In this document: positions 16,961 to 24,460 of the stretch, piece by piece
How the letters are laid out: each line of letters starts with the position of its first letter
Position numbering within the stretch: the stretch's first letter is position 1
Assembly: GCA_023268965.1 (NCBI GenBank)
Contig: JALRJE010000083.1
Span: 1 to 36,740 of the forward strand
Reading direction: 5' to 3'
DNA length: 36,740 nucleotides
Source: Crocinitomicaceae bacterium
Lineage (GTDB): Bacteria; Bacteroidota; Bacteroidia; Flavobacteriales_D; Crocinitomicaceae
Notes under the pieces: generated by a model
The model's input: only the letters and a program-made list of their open reading frames with translations
The model's database searches: none
Told to the model about the DNA's origin: nothing
Made by a program: the position numbers and the translations under genes

Positions 16961-18290
16961 ACTTTACCTACTTCTTTTAGCCTCTTGCTCCTATTTCTCG
17001 CTATCGGCACAGTCTATTACTGCAGAACCCGCAAGCTTTTACGGGCTCGGTGAAATGAGTTCAAAAGGGCATGGTATTTTAGATGCACTTGGTAAAAATA
17101 CGGTCAACGTGTTTGACTCCACCATACTCAATAATTTTAATCCTGCCTCCTACAACAGGCTGAGCAAAGGCGCCACACTCTACACCGTGAGCATCCATTC
17201 CAGACAATCTTGGTACAGCAATACCAGCGCTCAGCAATTTGCGGCAACGCCAATGGTTGAGCAATTTACATTAGGTTTTAAAATTCGCAAGCAAATGGGC
17301 TTGTCTTTTGGCCTTCGCCCTTTTAGCGCACGCGGATATCAAATCAGCGAAACCCAATTTACTGGCCTAGACTCTATACGTTACAATTATACCGGAAAGG
17401 GTGCAATTCAGGACTTATATGTAGGGTATTCATTCGGACTCATCGAGAAACCAAATACGAAATTTGCCATTGGCGCCAATGCTTCCTATCTTTTCGGAAC
17501 GCTGGTCAACGAGCGCAGTTCAGTATTGGTTACCGGTGCATCCACGGCTGGCGGCCTAGAAAGCAATGCACTTGTCATGCGTGCATTTCATACAGAAATT
17601 GGCAGCTATTTTACCCAACAATTGGGCAAAAACCATTCACTAAGCCTAAGTGCGGTTTATCAGCCAGAACTTACCTTAGGTGGCACTTATCAACGCGCAC
17701 TCTACAGTTCCTCAACCATTGGTATCCCAAGTTCTTATGATACCATTTTAAATAGCAGTGAGGCGTTTTCAGCGCAACTTGCTCAAAGCACGCAATTAGG
17801 CTTCAGCTATGCTTGGAAATTACCGAAATACAAGCGTCAAACCCGTGAGCTCCACCCACAGCTCCAACTTTTTGGAAGCCACAGCCGTTTTGGTGCTTTG
17901 ACTCAGAACCAAGACCTACTCACTGGTTTTGATCAAAAAGATTATACGCGAACGAGCTTTGGACTTCAATTTCAACCAGAACACAAGGTTGTGGAGAACA
18001 TTGCAACGCTCAAAGCCTTCGAAAAATTGAGCTATCGCTTAGGATATTACCAACAAACCTTGCCTTATGCAACTAATGGTTTACAATACCAAGAACAAGG
18101 CTTAACGGTTGGTTTTGGCCTGCCATTACTGGCCCAAGTGTCCTTGTCTTCTCTGAACGTGGGCCTCACTTTTGGCCAGCGAACAATAGCTACTGGCATT
18201 TGGAAAGAACAGTTCATTGCGGCTCGTGTGAGCCTTATTTTGGCTCCATCTAATTTTGAAAAATGGTTCCGCAAGCGCCAACTCGATTAA
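16953..18290 (+). CDS. Predicted outer membrane beta-barrel protein
   Basis: A 445-residue protein with a signal peptide (LYLLLLASCSYFSLSAQ) and many alternating-hydrophobic stretches such as FTLGFKIRKQMGLSFGLRP and LSYRLGYYQQTL that suggest barrel strands. Near the N-terminus it has SFYGLGEMSSKGHGI and NVFDSTILNNFNPASYN, a pattern seen in Bacteroidota proteins encoded between coaX and lptC. I cannot name a function. Its stop shares one base with the lptC start (TAATG) and its start lies inside coaX, so it is firmly in this operon. A role in the envelope together with LptC is possible but unproven. Confidence 0.75.
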   Translation: MHKLYLLLLASCSYFSLSAQSITAEPASFYGLGEMSSKGHGILDALGKNTVNVFDSTILNNFNPASYNRLSKGATLYTVSIHSRQSWYSNTSAQQFAATPMVEQFTLGFKIRKQMGLSFGLRPFSARGYQISETQFTGLDSIRYNYTGKGAIQDLYVGYSFGLIEKPNTKFAIGANASYLFGTLVNERSSVLVTGASTAGGLESNALVMRAFHTEIGSYFTQQLGKNHSLSLSAVYQPELTLGGTYQRALYSSSTIGIPSSYDTILNSSEAFSAQLAQSTQLGFSYAWKLPKYKRQTRELHPQLQLFGSHSRFGALTQNQDLLTGFDQKDYTRTSFGLQFQPEHKVVENIATLKAFEKLSYRLGYYQQTLPYATNGLQYQEQGLTVGFGLPLLAQVSLSSLNVGLTFGQRTIATGIWKEQFIAARVSLILAPSNFEKWFRKRQLD

Positions 18291-18850
18291 TGCCTACCCT
18301 CATGTCCTATTTAGCAGGGTGTGTGTTTTTGCTTGTCCTAAGCGCTTGCGAAAACGATATTGCTGTTGTACAACGCATTAGTTACGAAGCCGACGCTCCG
18401 ACTGAAAGTACAAAAAATTTAATCCTTACCTATGCAGAATCAGGTTTTGCACGCGTAAAGATTCATGCCGCACTTGCAGAAACCTATCGTGGTAAGTCAC
18501 AAATCACTAAAATTAAAGATAGCTTGAGGGTGTATTTTTTCAATGAAAAAGGTGATATCGTTTCTACCCTAAGTGCGCTTTACGGTGAAATCAATTACAA
18601 TACCGGAGAGCTGATGGTAAAAGACTCAGTGCGACTTTATAACCACAAGAAAAAACAAACCCTAGAAACCGAAGCGCTTTTCTGGAATCAAAAAGACAGC
18701 AGTATTTTTTCAAGGTCTTCTGTTATTGTACGCTCGCCAAAAGGCAAAGTCTTTGGAGAAGGCATCAAAACCAAACAAGACTTCAGCTCCTATGTGCTGC
18801 TCAAACCAGTGGGTTCATGGCAAATTGATAAAAATGAAACAATAGAATAA
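18290..18850 (+). CDS. lptC: LPS export protein LptC
   Basis: Periplasmic component of the lipopolysaccharide transport bridge, linking LptB2FG to LptA. About 186 residues. I choose the ATG at 18290, which overlaps the previous stop (TAATG) and gives a lipoprotein-like N-terminus with LSAC and Cys20; Bacteroidota LptC proteins are often lipoproteins. The body shows the OstA-like jellyroll pattern: GFARVKIHAALAETY, DSLRVYFFNEKGDIVSTLSA, INYNTGELMVKDSVRLYN and LETEALFWNQKDSSIFS. The strand order and the KDSVR/TLETEAL sequence are typical of this family in Bacteroidota. Confidence 0.87.
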   Translation: MPTLMSYLAGCVFLLVLSACENDIAVVQRISYEADAPTESTKNLILTYAESGFARVKIHAALAETYRGKSQITKIKDSLRVYFFNEKGDIVSTLSALYGEINYNTGELMVKDSVRLYNHKKKQTLETEALFWNQKDSSIFSRSSVIVRSPKGKVFGEGIKTKQDFSSYVLLKPVGSWQIDKNETIE

Positions 18851-18851
18851 T

Positions 18852-19097
18852 ATGGCAAATAAAGATTTCATCAGTCAGTACAACAAAATGTCGGGCTACC
18901 TTTGGTTGGCGATTGCCGGGCTTAGCTTTTTGGCTATCACCTACAAAATAGCCACAGAAGGAGCTCAAACTTGGCTGGCCTATTATGTCGTTCCTTTAAT
19001 GGCGCTTTTGATGTACGGCACCAAAAAATGGATGATGAAGCGCATGCAGCGTCATTTGGAAGAAATGGCACAACAAAAAAAGGAAGATCATGTGTAA
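18852..19097 (+). CDS. Small two-helix membrane protein of unknown function
   Basis: An 81-residue protein with two hydrophobic segments (YLWLAIAGLSFLAITYKIA and WLAYYVVPLMALLMYGT) and a charged C-terminal tail with KKWMMKRMQRHLEEMAQQKK, probably cytoplasmic. I do not recognise a named family. It starts one base after the lptC stop and so is almost certainly co-translated with it. Small membrane proteins at this place after lptC occur in other Bacteroidota as far as I recall, so it may be a real conserved neighbour. A helper role in LPS transport is only a guess. Confidence 0.75.
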   Translation: MANKDFISQYNKMSGYLWLAIAGLSFLAITYKIATEGAQTWLAYYVVPLMALLMYGTKKWMMKRMQRHLEEMAQQKKEDHV

Positions 19098-19126
19098 CCT
19101 TTCTGTCATTTAATGGTCTTTAAAAC

Positions 19127-21583
19127 GTGAAAACTAGCCTATTCCTCTTCCTTATTTTTCTTGTGAGTCCACTATTTGGGCAAAAAATATTGAGTGGCTA
19201 TGTGAGCAATGAACAGAACATCCCACTAGCAGGTGCAGAAATCTTTGTAAAGAACGCTTCCGACCTGCGCACCGTAGCCGATGCCAATGGCTACTATGAA
19301 ATGTTTCTCAACCCCGGAGAATACTATCTTGTTTTTACCGCAGAAGGTTACCAAGACCGTGAGTTTTATCTTGGTATGCGCGACGCAGATGCCAAACAAA
19401 ATATGCAGTTATTCCCTATGCGCTTGACTGACATCCAAGATATTCGGGTAAGTGCTAAAAAATCCAATGTAGGGCGAGACAAAATCATGAAAGTGGTCGA
19501 ACACCGCGAGCAGCTCAATCAGTGGTCGTATCCGCATGAGGTCGATGTATATATCAAGGCCACCGAACAACGTGAAAACACAGCCAAGCCCAAAAAAGAA
19601 AACGATAAAACTGACCAAGACCCTACAGAAAATCTGAACAAAGAACCGGAGTGGCTCAAAAATTTGCAACTAGTAGAAGTGGAACTCCACCGCTCCTATG
19701 CACCGCCAAATCAAGTTAAAGAAATCCGCAACGCCTACAAAGCCCTAGGCGATGTTTCACAATTATATTACACGACCACAGTTAAATCAAATTTCAACTT
19801 CTTTGAAAACCTCCTGCACCTCGACGACCTTCACCAAACACCGGTTAGCTCTCCAATTTCTACTCCCGGAATTATAGCCTATAAGTATAAATTAGAAGAG
19901 AAGTACGAGGAAAATGGCTACCAAATTTCAAAAATAAAAATTAGCCCACGCAACACGGCTACCTCTACATTAGAAGGTTATATTTGGGTAATAGACTCTC
20001 TTTGGTTGGTCCAGAAACTAGACCTCACCATGAACAAGGGTAATTTACTCATCTACGACTACTTCCGCATCGAGCAAGATTACCATATTCAAGGAGACAG
20101 CCTTTGTGTGCTCAAAAATCAAGTGCTTACTTATGGTGTAAAGTACAAAAACGAGGTGAGCCAATGTAAAACAGAAGCACTTTTCAGTAATTACAACTTT
20201 GAACCTCAGTATGCCAAAAGGTATTTCAATTCAGAAGTTGCCGTCACGAACCAAGAAGCCTATGAAAGGGACAGCTCTTATTGGGTTGAAAAGCGAGCAA
20301 TAGCGCTTACCGACGAAGAAGTAAAATATATTCGCGCCAAAGACTCTATCCGAGACTACCTCAACCGCAAAGAATACCTTGACAGCATAGATGCCGTTTT
20401 CAATAAAGTGACAGTCCTCAAAGTTCTTTGGTTTGGAGTGGACCACCGCAACCGCGAACTCAAACAACAATGGACCATCGGCTCTTTGGCCTCTACGGTT
20501 CAACCAATTGGTATAGGAGGCCCAAGAGTTGCGCCTAGTTTTGACTATTTTAAAAAATGGAAAGATGAACGCACTCTCGATTCATACACCCGCATCACTT
20601 ACGGTTTTTTAAATGGCGATTGGAAAGGAGACACCTGGTGGAAATACCGCTTTGACCCATTTCATTTTGGTTTCCTCAGGGTGGCCTTAACGCACGACTT
20701 CGACGTCATTCGGGGTTTTGACGCCATTACCCAAATCTACAAACGAGACAACTTCTTTGAAGCTACCAAACTCAACATCAATTTGGAATACGAACTTTTC
20801 AATGGCTTTTATGCTTATGCCAATTCTCAGTATACCAAACGCCGCAGCATAGAAGGTTATGAATTTTTAGATGGGCTAGATGAAGCTTTACCGAATAACG
20901 ACCCCTTAGCTTTTGACCCCTATAACGCCTACATTATCAATTTTGGTGCATCATATACGCCCAAACAACGCTACATGAGAGAACCATACAGAAAAGTAGT
21001 TTTGGGTTCGGCCTACCCTACTTTCTCTATTCATTACGAGCGCGGATTACCCAAAATTTTCAATAGTGCTGTAGACCACGCCTACTTGCAATTGGAAATC
21101 ATGCAAAACTTTAAGATTGGTACTTTGGGTACATCATCTTACCGCGCAGCAGTCGGAAAATTCTTGAGCGCGCGAGCGGTTTATGAGCCAGACTTCAAAT
21201 TTCAACGCCGTAGCGACCCGATATGGTTCTCCAACCCACTCTACTCCTTTCAGGGCTTTGACACTACCTTACGTACAATCGACTACGTTTTTCAGGCACA
21301 TTACGTGCATCACGACAACGGGGCCATTCTCAATAAATTGCCTTATTTCAAGAAGACACGCGTCGGAATGGTACTAGGTGGAGGCGCCATGTATATTAAA
21401 GAATATAACTGGCAACACTATGAAGTGCTCGCAGGACTAGAGCGCAATTTTAAACTGAGCCGAAGAAGACTCCGCATTGGCGTTTATGGTGTGCTTTCTG
21501 ATGGAAACCAAATTGCGCCGGCAACCGCATGGAAAATATCCTTTGCCATGCTCGACGACCGAAGCATGAAATGGAATTTCTAG
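19127..21583 (+). CDS. DUF5686 outer membrane protein with carboxypeptidase-like regulatory domain
   Basis: An 818-residue protein. After a signal peptide (SLFLFLIFLVSPLFGQ) comes a CarboxypepD_reg-like domain at about residues 20-100 (ILSGYVSNEQNIPLAGAEIFVKN, ADANGYYEMFLNPGEY), then a long middle region and a C-terminal beta barrel of DUF5686 type, ending in a strand with a terminal Phe (SMKWNF), which fits recognition by the BAM complex. The start is GTG at 19127; no in-frame ATG is close. Function of DUF5686 proteins is unknown; the domain layout resembles the N-terminal part of TonB-dependent receptors without a plug. The stop overlaps the convergent lspA stop by four bases (CTAG). Confidence 0.82.
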   Translation: MKTSLFLFLIFLVSPLFGQKILSGYVSNEQNIPLAGAEIFVKNASDLRTVADANGYYEMFLNPGEYYLVFTAEGYQDREFYLGMRDADAKQNMQLFPMRLTDIQDIRVSAKKSNVGRDKIMKVVEHREQLNQWSYPHEVDVYIKATEQRENTAKPKKENDKTDQDPTENLNKEPEWLKNLQLVEVELHRSYAPPNQVKEIRNAYKALGDVSQLYYTTTVKSNFNFFENLLHLDDLHQTPVSSPISTPGIIAYKYKLEEKYEENGYQISKIKISPRNTATSTLEGYIWVIDSLWLVQKLDLTMNKGNLLIYDYFRIEQDYHIQGDSLCVLKNQVLTYGVKYKNEVSQCKTEALFSNYNFEPQYAKRYFNSEVAVTNQEAYERDSSYWVEKRAIALTDEEVKYIRAKDSIRDYLNRKEYLDSIDAVFNKVTVLKVLWFGVDHRNRELKQQWTIGSLASTVQPIGIGGPRVAPSFDYFKKWKDERTLDSYTRITYGFLNGDWKGDTWWKYRFDPFHFGFLRVALTHDFDVIRGFDAITQIYKRDNFFEATKLNINLEYELFNGFYAYANSQYTKRRSIEGYEFLDGLDEALPNNDPLAFDPYNAYIINFGASYTPKQRYMREPYRKVVLGSAYPTFSIHYERGLPKIFNSAVDHAYLQLEIMQNFKIGTLGTSSYRAAVGKFLSARAVYEPDFKFQRRSDPIWFSNPLYSFQGFDTTLRTIDYVFQAHYVHHDNGAILNKLPYFKKTRVGMVLGGGAMYIKEYNWQHYEVLAGLERNFKLSRRRLRIGVYGVLSDGNQIAPATAWKISFAMLDDRSMKWNF

Positions 21584-22224
21584 CTTTTAGGGAAAAACGT
21601 TTTTTGCCGGAAAATAGCCCAAATAAGGCCAACTGAAATGCAGCCATCAGCTAAGTTCCAAATGGCAGGGAATACATCTGAACCACCCAAATATGGCAGG
21701 CCAGCAGGCCAACGCACATTAAATTGGAACATATCTACAACGTTGCCAAATAAAAAGCCTTGATGCCTGAGTTCAACAGCATATTTAAAATGACCTGCCG
21801 AGCAAACAGCTTTATGGCCACTACCAGCCAACTGATTAAACGGCACACAAGGGTCAATGCTAAAAAATAAGTCGTAGAACATGGAGTCGAGGAGATTACC
21901 CGTGGCGCCTGCCAATACCAATGAAACGACAATCAAGAACTCACGAGAAGCTCCCAACTTAATTTGCTTGATCATGTATCTAATGATCAAAAAGATGGCA
22001 ACGATCCGAAACAAACTTAGAGAAAGTTTAGCCCACATGCTGGCGCCAAAGGTTTGACCGAAAGCCATACCTGGGTTTTCGGTGTAGTGTAGTATCAGCC
22101 AATTACCGAGTAGTGGTCTGAATTCACCTGGGGTAAACTGGGTTTTAATGGTTAATTTGATCCATTGATCAAGGACTAACAATAAAGCAACCAAAATGGC
22201 GCTGAAAACAAGTGCTTTTTTCAC
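21580..22224 (-). CDS. lspA: Lipoprotein signal peptidase II
   Basis: Inner-membrane aspartyl protease that removes the signal peptide of prolipoproteins. It has 214 residues, longer than the ~160 of enteric LspA, as is common in Bacteroidota. Four hydrophobic helices are visible. The first conserved block is LDQWIKLTIK (19-28), then TENPGMAFG (48-56) and ATGNLLDS (107-114). The catalytic aspartates are Asp164 in GNVVD and Asp193 in NLADG. The extra length is an insert between residues 114 and 160 with two Cys. It sits three bases after the traR-like gene. Substrates in this window include the ABC binding lipoprotein and LptC. Confidence 0.95.
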   Translation of the reverse strand: MKKALVFSAILVALLLVLDQWIKLTIKTQFTPGEFRPLLGNWLILHYTENPGMAFGQTFGASMWAKLSLSLFRIVAIFLIIRYMIKQIKLGASREFLIVVSLVLAGATGNLLDSMFYDLFFSIDPCVPFNQLAGSGHKAVCSAGHFKYAVELRHQGFLFGNVVDMFQFNVRWPAGLPYLGGSDVFPAIWNLADGCISVGLIWAIFRQKTFFPKS

Positions 22225-22227
22225 GCG

Positions 22228-22608
22228 TTATTTTTGGGCGTTTTTGGCATCGATACTCATGGTGGCATGCGGAACCAAACGAAGGCGCTCTTTAGGAATG
22301 AGTAAACCCGTGACACGGCAAATACCGTAGGTTTTATTTTGGATGCGGATAAGGGCAGCATTGAGGCTTTGTATAAACTTCTCCTGACGAGCCGCCAATT
22401 GGGCCACTTCTTCACGTGATAAAGTTTCTGAACCGTCCTCCATCATGTTAAAGGTACGGCCGGTGTCGTCTGTACCGTGGTCATCTGAATGAGATAATGA
22501 GCCTTTTAAAAGTTCGAAATCTTCGTGTGCTTCTTTCAATTTATTTTGAATGAGTGCTTTAAACTCTGCTAAATCTGCATCTGAGTATCGATTTTTTGGC
22601 TTATCCAT
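22228..22608 (-). CDS. TraR/DksA-family protein without a full zinc site
   Basis: A 126-residue protein of the TraR/DksA family. It has an N-terminal helical coiled coil (FKALIQNKLKEAHEDFELLKG), a middle EDGSETLSREEVAQLAARQEKFIQSLNAAL helix and the C-terminal segment YGICRVTGLLIPKERLRLVPHAT. In classical members this last part holds four zinc-binding cysteines; here only the first Cys remains (GIC), and the second CxxC is replaced by SIDA. It is followed after three bases by lspA, a pairing familiar in Flavobacteriales. It may bind RNA polymerase like DksA, but direct evidence is absent. Confidence 0.88.
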   Translation of the reverse strand: MDKPKNRYSDADLAEFKALIQNKLKEAHEDFELLKGSLSHSDDHGTDDTGRTFNMMEDGSETLSREEVAQLAARQEKFIQSLNAALIRIQNKTYGICRVTGLLIPKERLRLVPHATMSIDAKNAQK

Positions 22609-22635
22609 GCTGTGTTGTTTTCAAAAATTGGAAAG

Positions 22636-22666
22636 CAAATATATTATTTTTTAGGTTTTACACAAG
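22636..22666 (-). promoter_or_regulatory. Promoter of traR-lspA with both Bacteroidota elements
   Basis: On the minus strand TTG (within CTTGTGTAAAAC) is followed after 19 bases by TATATTTG. This is the best full match to the -33/-7 promoter in the window. The predicted start leaves a leader of about 24 bases before the traR-like ATG. Confidence 0.7.
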
Positions 22667-22757
22667 ATTAAAAGCGCGGAATTAACAAGAACTTATCATG
22701 TTTTAAACAAATACTCATACTTATTCACAAGAAGGAGCACGGGCATTGCATTAATGG

Positions 22758-22765
22758 TAAATTTG
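22758..22765 (+). promoter_or_regulatory. DUF6427 gene promoter element placed three bases before ATG
   Basis: TAAATTTG, then AAC, then ATG at 22769. It has the same spacing as the coaX and 36441 genes, predicting a leaderless message. It also argues against the in-frame ATG at 22754, which would lie before the element. Confidence 0.55.
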
Positions 22766-22768
22766 AAC

Positions 22769-23728
22769 ATGCTCAGATTGTTTTTAGACAACCGTGTTTG
22801 GGTTCTGCTCTTACTGCCGGTTATTCTTGCATTATACCTTTTCAGCTATTTTCTTGGGTACCCGGCTCCTTTTGGACGCTTGAACCACGATTCCCAATTA
22901 CTCCCCTATTTAGCCAATTTATCAATGGCTCATGTGTTTGCTCATTTTTTGATGTTGCTGCTCAATGCAATTGCCCTCAATTGGGTATTCAATAGCAGGG
23001 AGTTCCTTGAAAAGAACACCTTTATTGTGAGTTTAAACTACCTGATATTCGCGAGTTTTTTTCACACATGGGGAGCGCCCAGTTGGCTTTTTGTTGCGCA
23101 CCTATGCTGCATACTTGGTATTGGCCTCTTTTTTGGCGTCAAGCCCCAAATGAACTCTAAAAAGCAAGCGTTCAATGCCAGTTTTGTATTTGGTATAAGC
23201 GTTTTGTTTGCCCCTGATTATATGATGTTACTCCCGGTACTATTGCTCATGTTTACCGTATTAAGAGGGTTTTACCTCCGTGAAATCCTATTGATTATCA
23301 TCGGCTTTCTAATGCCTGTTCTTGGCGTTATGAGTTATTACTACCTCAGCAAGCAAGATTTAAACTTGGCTTTTCTTCCAAAATTCAACCGCTATACCGC
23401 CAATTGGCAAGAGTACCTTCAAATCGGGATCTTATTGGTGATCTTTATTTTTAGTATGCTTGGTTTGCGCGCAAGATTACTCAAAGCTTCACTAAAACTC
23501 AAAAAACAAACTCAGATCCTCACCGTTTTTGCGTTTTTTGTATTTTTTCTAGGCATTTCAGCCTTTTTTCTTGCTGGTCAAATTAGTCTTCTAAGTTTGG
23601 TCATTCTCCCATTTTCATTCTATTTTTCTTATGCGCTGCTGAGTAGCAGTTTGGGGATAAGCTCCCATTTATTTTTTTATATATTATTTGTCTTCTCGTT
23701 GCTAAAATTCATTCTTTTTACCATTTGA
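22769..23728 (+). CDS. DUF6427-like polytopic membrane protein
   Basis: A protein of 319 residues made almost wholly of hydrophobic helices, about nine or ten. It resembles the DUF6427 family of Bacteroidota membrane proteins of unknown function, with LYLFSYFLGYPAP near the start and the loop KFNRYTANWQEYLQ before the last third. No catalytic motif is evident. I choose ATG 22769 because a TANNTTTG element lies just three bases before it; the alternative ATG at 22754 would add five residues. It is followed by purQ with its own promoter, so it may form a single-gene unit. Confidence 0.7.
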   Translation: MLRLFLDNRVWVLLLLPVILALYLFSYFLGYPAPFGRLNHDSQLLPYLANLSMAHVFAHFLMLLLNAIALNWVFNSREFLEKNTFIVSLNYLIFASFFHTWGAPSWLFVAHLCCILGIGLFFGVKPQMNSKKQAFNASFVFGISVLFAPDYMMLLPVLLLMFTVLRGFYLREILLIIIGFLMPVLGVMSYYYLSKQDLNLAFLPKFNRYTANWQEYLQIGILLVIFIFSMLGLRARLLKASLKLKKQTQILTVFAFFVFFLGISAFFLAGQISLLSLVILPFSFYFSYALLSSSLGISSHLFFYILFVFSLLKFILFTI

Positions 23729-23742
23729 GCCTAGACTTTTAC

Positions 23743-23750
23743 TAACTTTG
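23743..23750 (+). promoter_or_regulatory. Putative purQ promoter
   Basis: TAACTTTG fits TANNTTTG with TTTG 15 bases upstream (23724-23727), a shorter spacing than usual. The predicted leader is about 17 bases. The AT-rich sequence AAAACTAAAA just before ATG fits the preference for A-rich start regions in Bacteroidota. Confidence 0.5.
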
Positions 23751-23770
23751 AACTATCTTAAAAACTAAAA

Positions 23771-24460
23771 ATGAAATTTGGCGTTGTTACCTTTCCAGGA
23801 TCCAATTGTGACCAAGACATGGTCTATGTGCTCAAAGAATTAATGGGGCAAGAAGTTGTCGAGCTTTGGCACAAAGACACCGATCTCCAAGGAGCTGATT
23901 TCATCGTACTCCCCGGAGGTTTCTCCTACGGAGACTACCTTCGCTCGGGTGCCATTGCCAAATTTTCTCCTATCATGGAATCTGTTATTGCCCACGCCAA
24001 TACCGGAGGTTACGTCATGGGCATCTGTAATGGTTTTCAAATATTAACTGAATCAGGGCTTCTAGAAGGCGCTTTACTTCACAACGACACCCAAAAGTTC
24101 ATTTGTAAAAACGTTTTTTTAAAGCCTATAAGCAAAAGTGCAGCGCCATCTCAAGACCTCGATACAAATCAAGCTTATCAAATACCAATTGCACACGGCG
24201 AAGGTAGATTTTATGCCGACGACGCAACCATTGCCTCATTGCAAGCCAATGACCAAATTTTATTTACTTATTGCGCCGCCGATGGTAGCCAAGATGCCAG
24301 CAGCAACCCCAACGGATCTTTGTTGCACATTGCCGGGATCACCAACCGCAATAAAAACGTTTTTGGCATGATGCCACACCCAGAGCGCGCAGCCGACAAA
24401 CACCTTCATAACCTCGATGGCTTGCGTATTTTTGAATCTATTTTAGCGCATTGTTCATGA
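23771..24460 (+). CDS. purQ: Phosphoribosylformylglycinamidine synthase subunit PurQ
   Basis: Glutaminase subunit of FGAM synthase, making ammonia for the fourth step of purine synthesis. The 229 residues have FGVVTFPGSNCDQD at the start, VLPGGFSYGDYLRSGAIA and the nucleophile Cys86 in GICNGFQIL, with the His-Glu of the triad in MMPHPERA near the end. It is a separate subunit, so the organism should have the short PurL and PurS elsewhere rather than the large fused enzyme. The purD start overlaps its stop (ATGA), so the two are coupled. Confidence 0.96.
   Translation: MKFGVVTFPGSNCDQDMVYVLKELMGQEVVELWHKDTDLQGADFIVLPGGFSYGDYLRSGAIAKFSPIMESVIAHANTGGYVMGICNGFQILTESGLLEGALLHNDTQKFICKNVFLKPISKSAAPSQDLDTNQAYQIPIAHGEGRFYADDATIASLQANDQILFTYCAADGSQDASSNPNGSLLHIAGITNRNKNVFGMMPHPERAADKHLHNLDGLRIFESILAHCS

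Noticed and set aside
22731-22737. GAAGGAG as a Shine-Dalgarno sequence for the DUF6427 gene
   Set aside because: It lies 16 bases before ATG 22754 and 31 before ATG 22769, too far for either, and it is upstream of the predicted transcription start.
22609-22768. A small RNA or extra gene in the 160-base gap between traR and the DUF6427 gene
   Set aside because: No open frame of note and no hairpin-terminator pair; the gap is explained by two divergent promoters.
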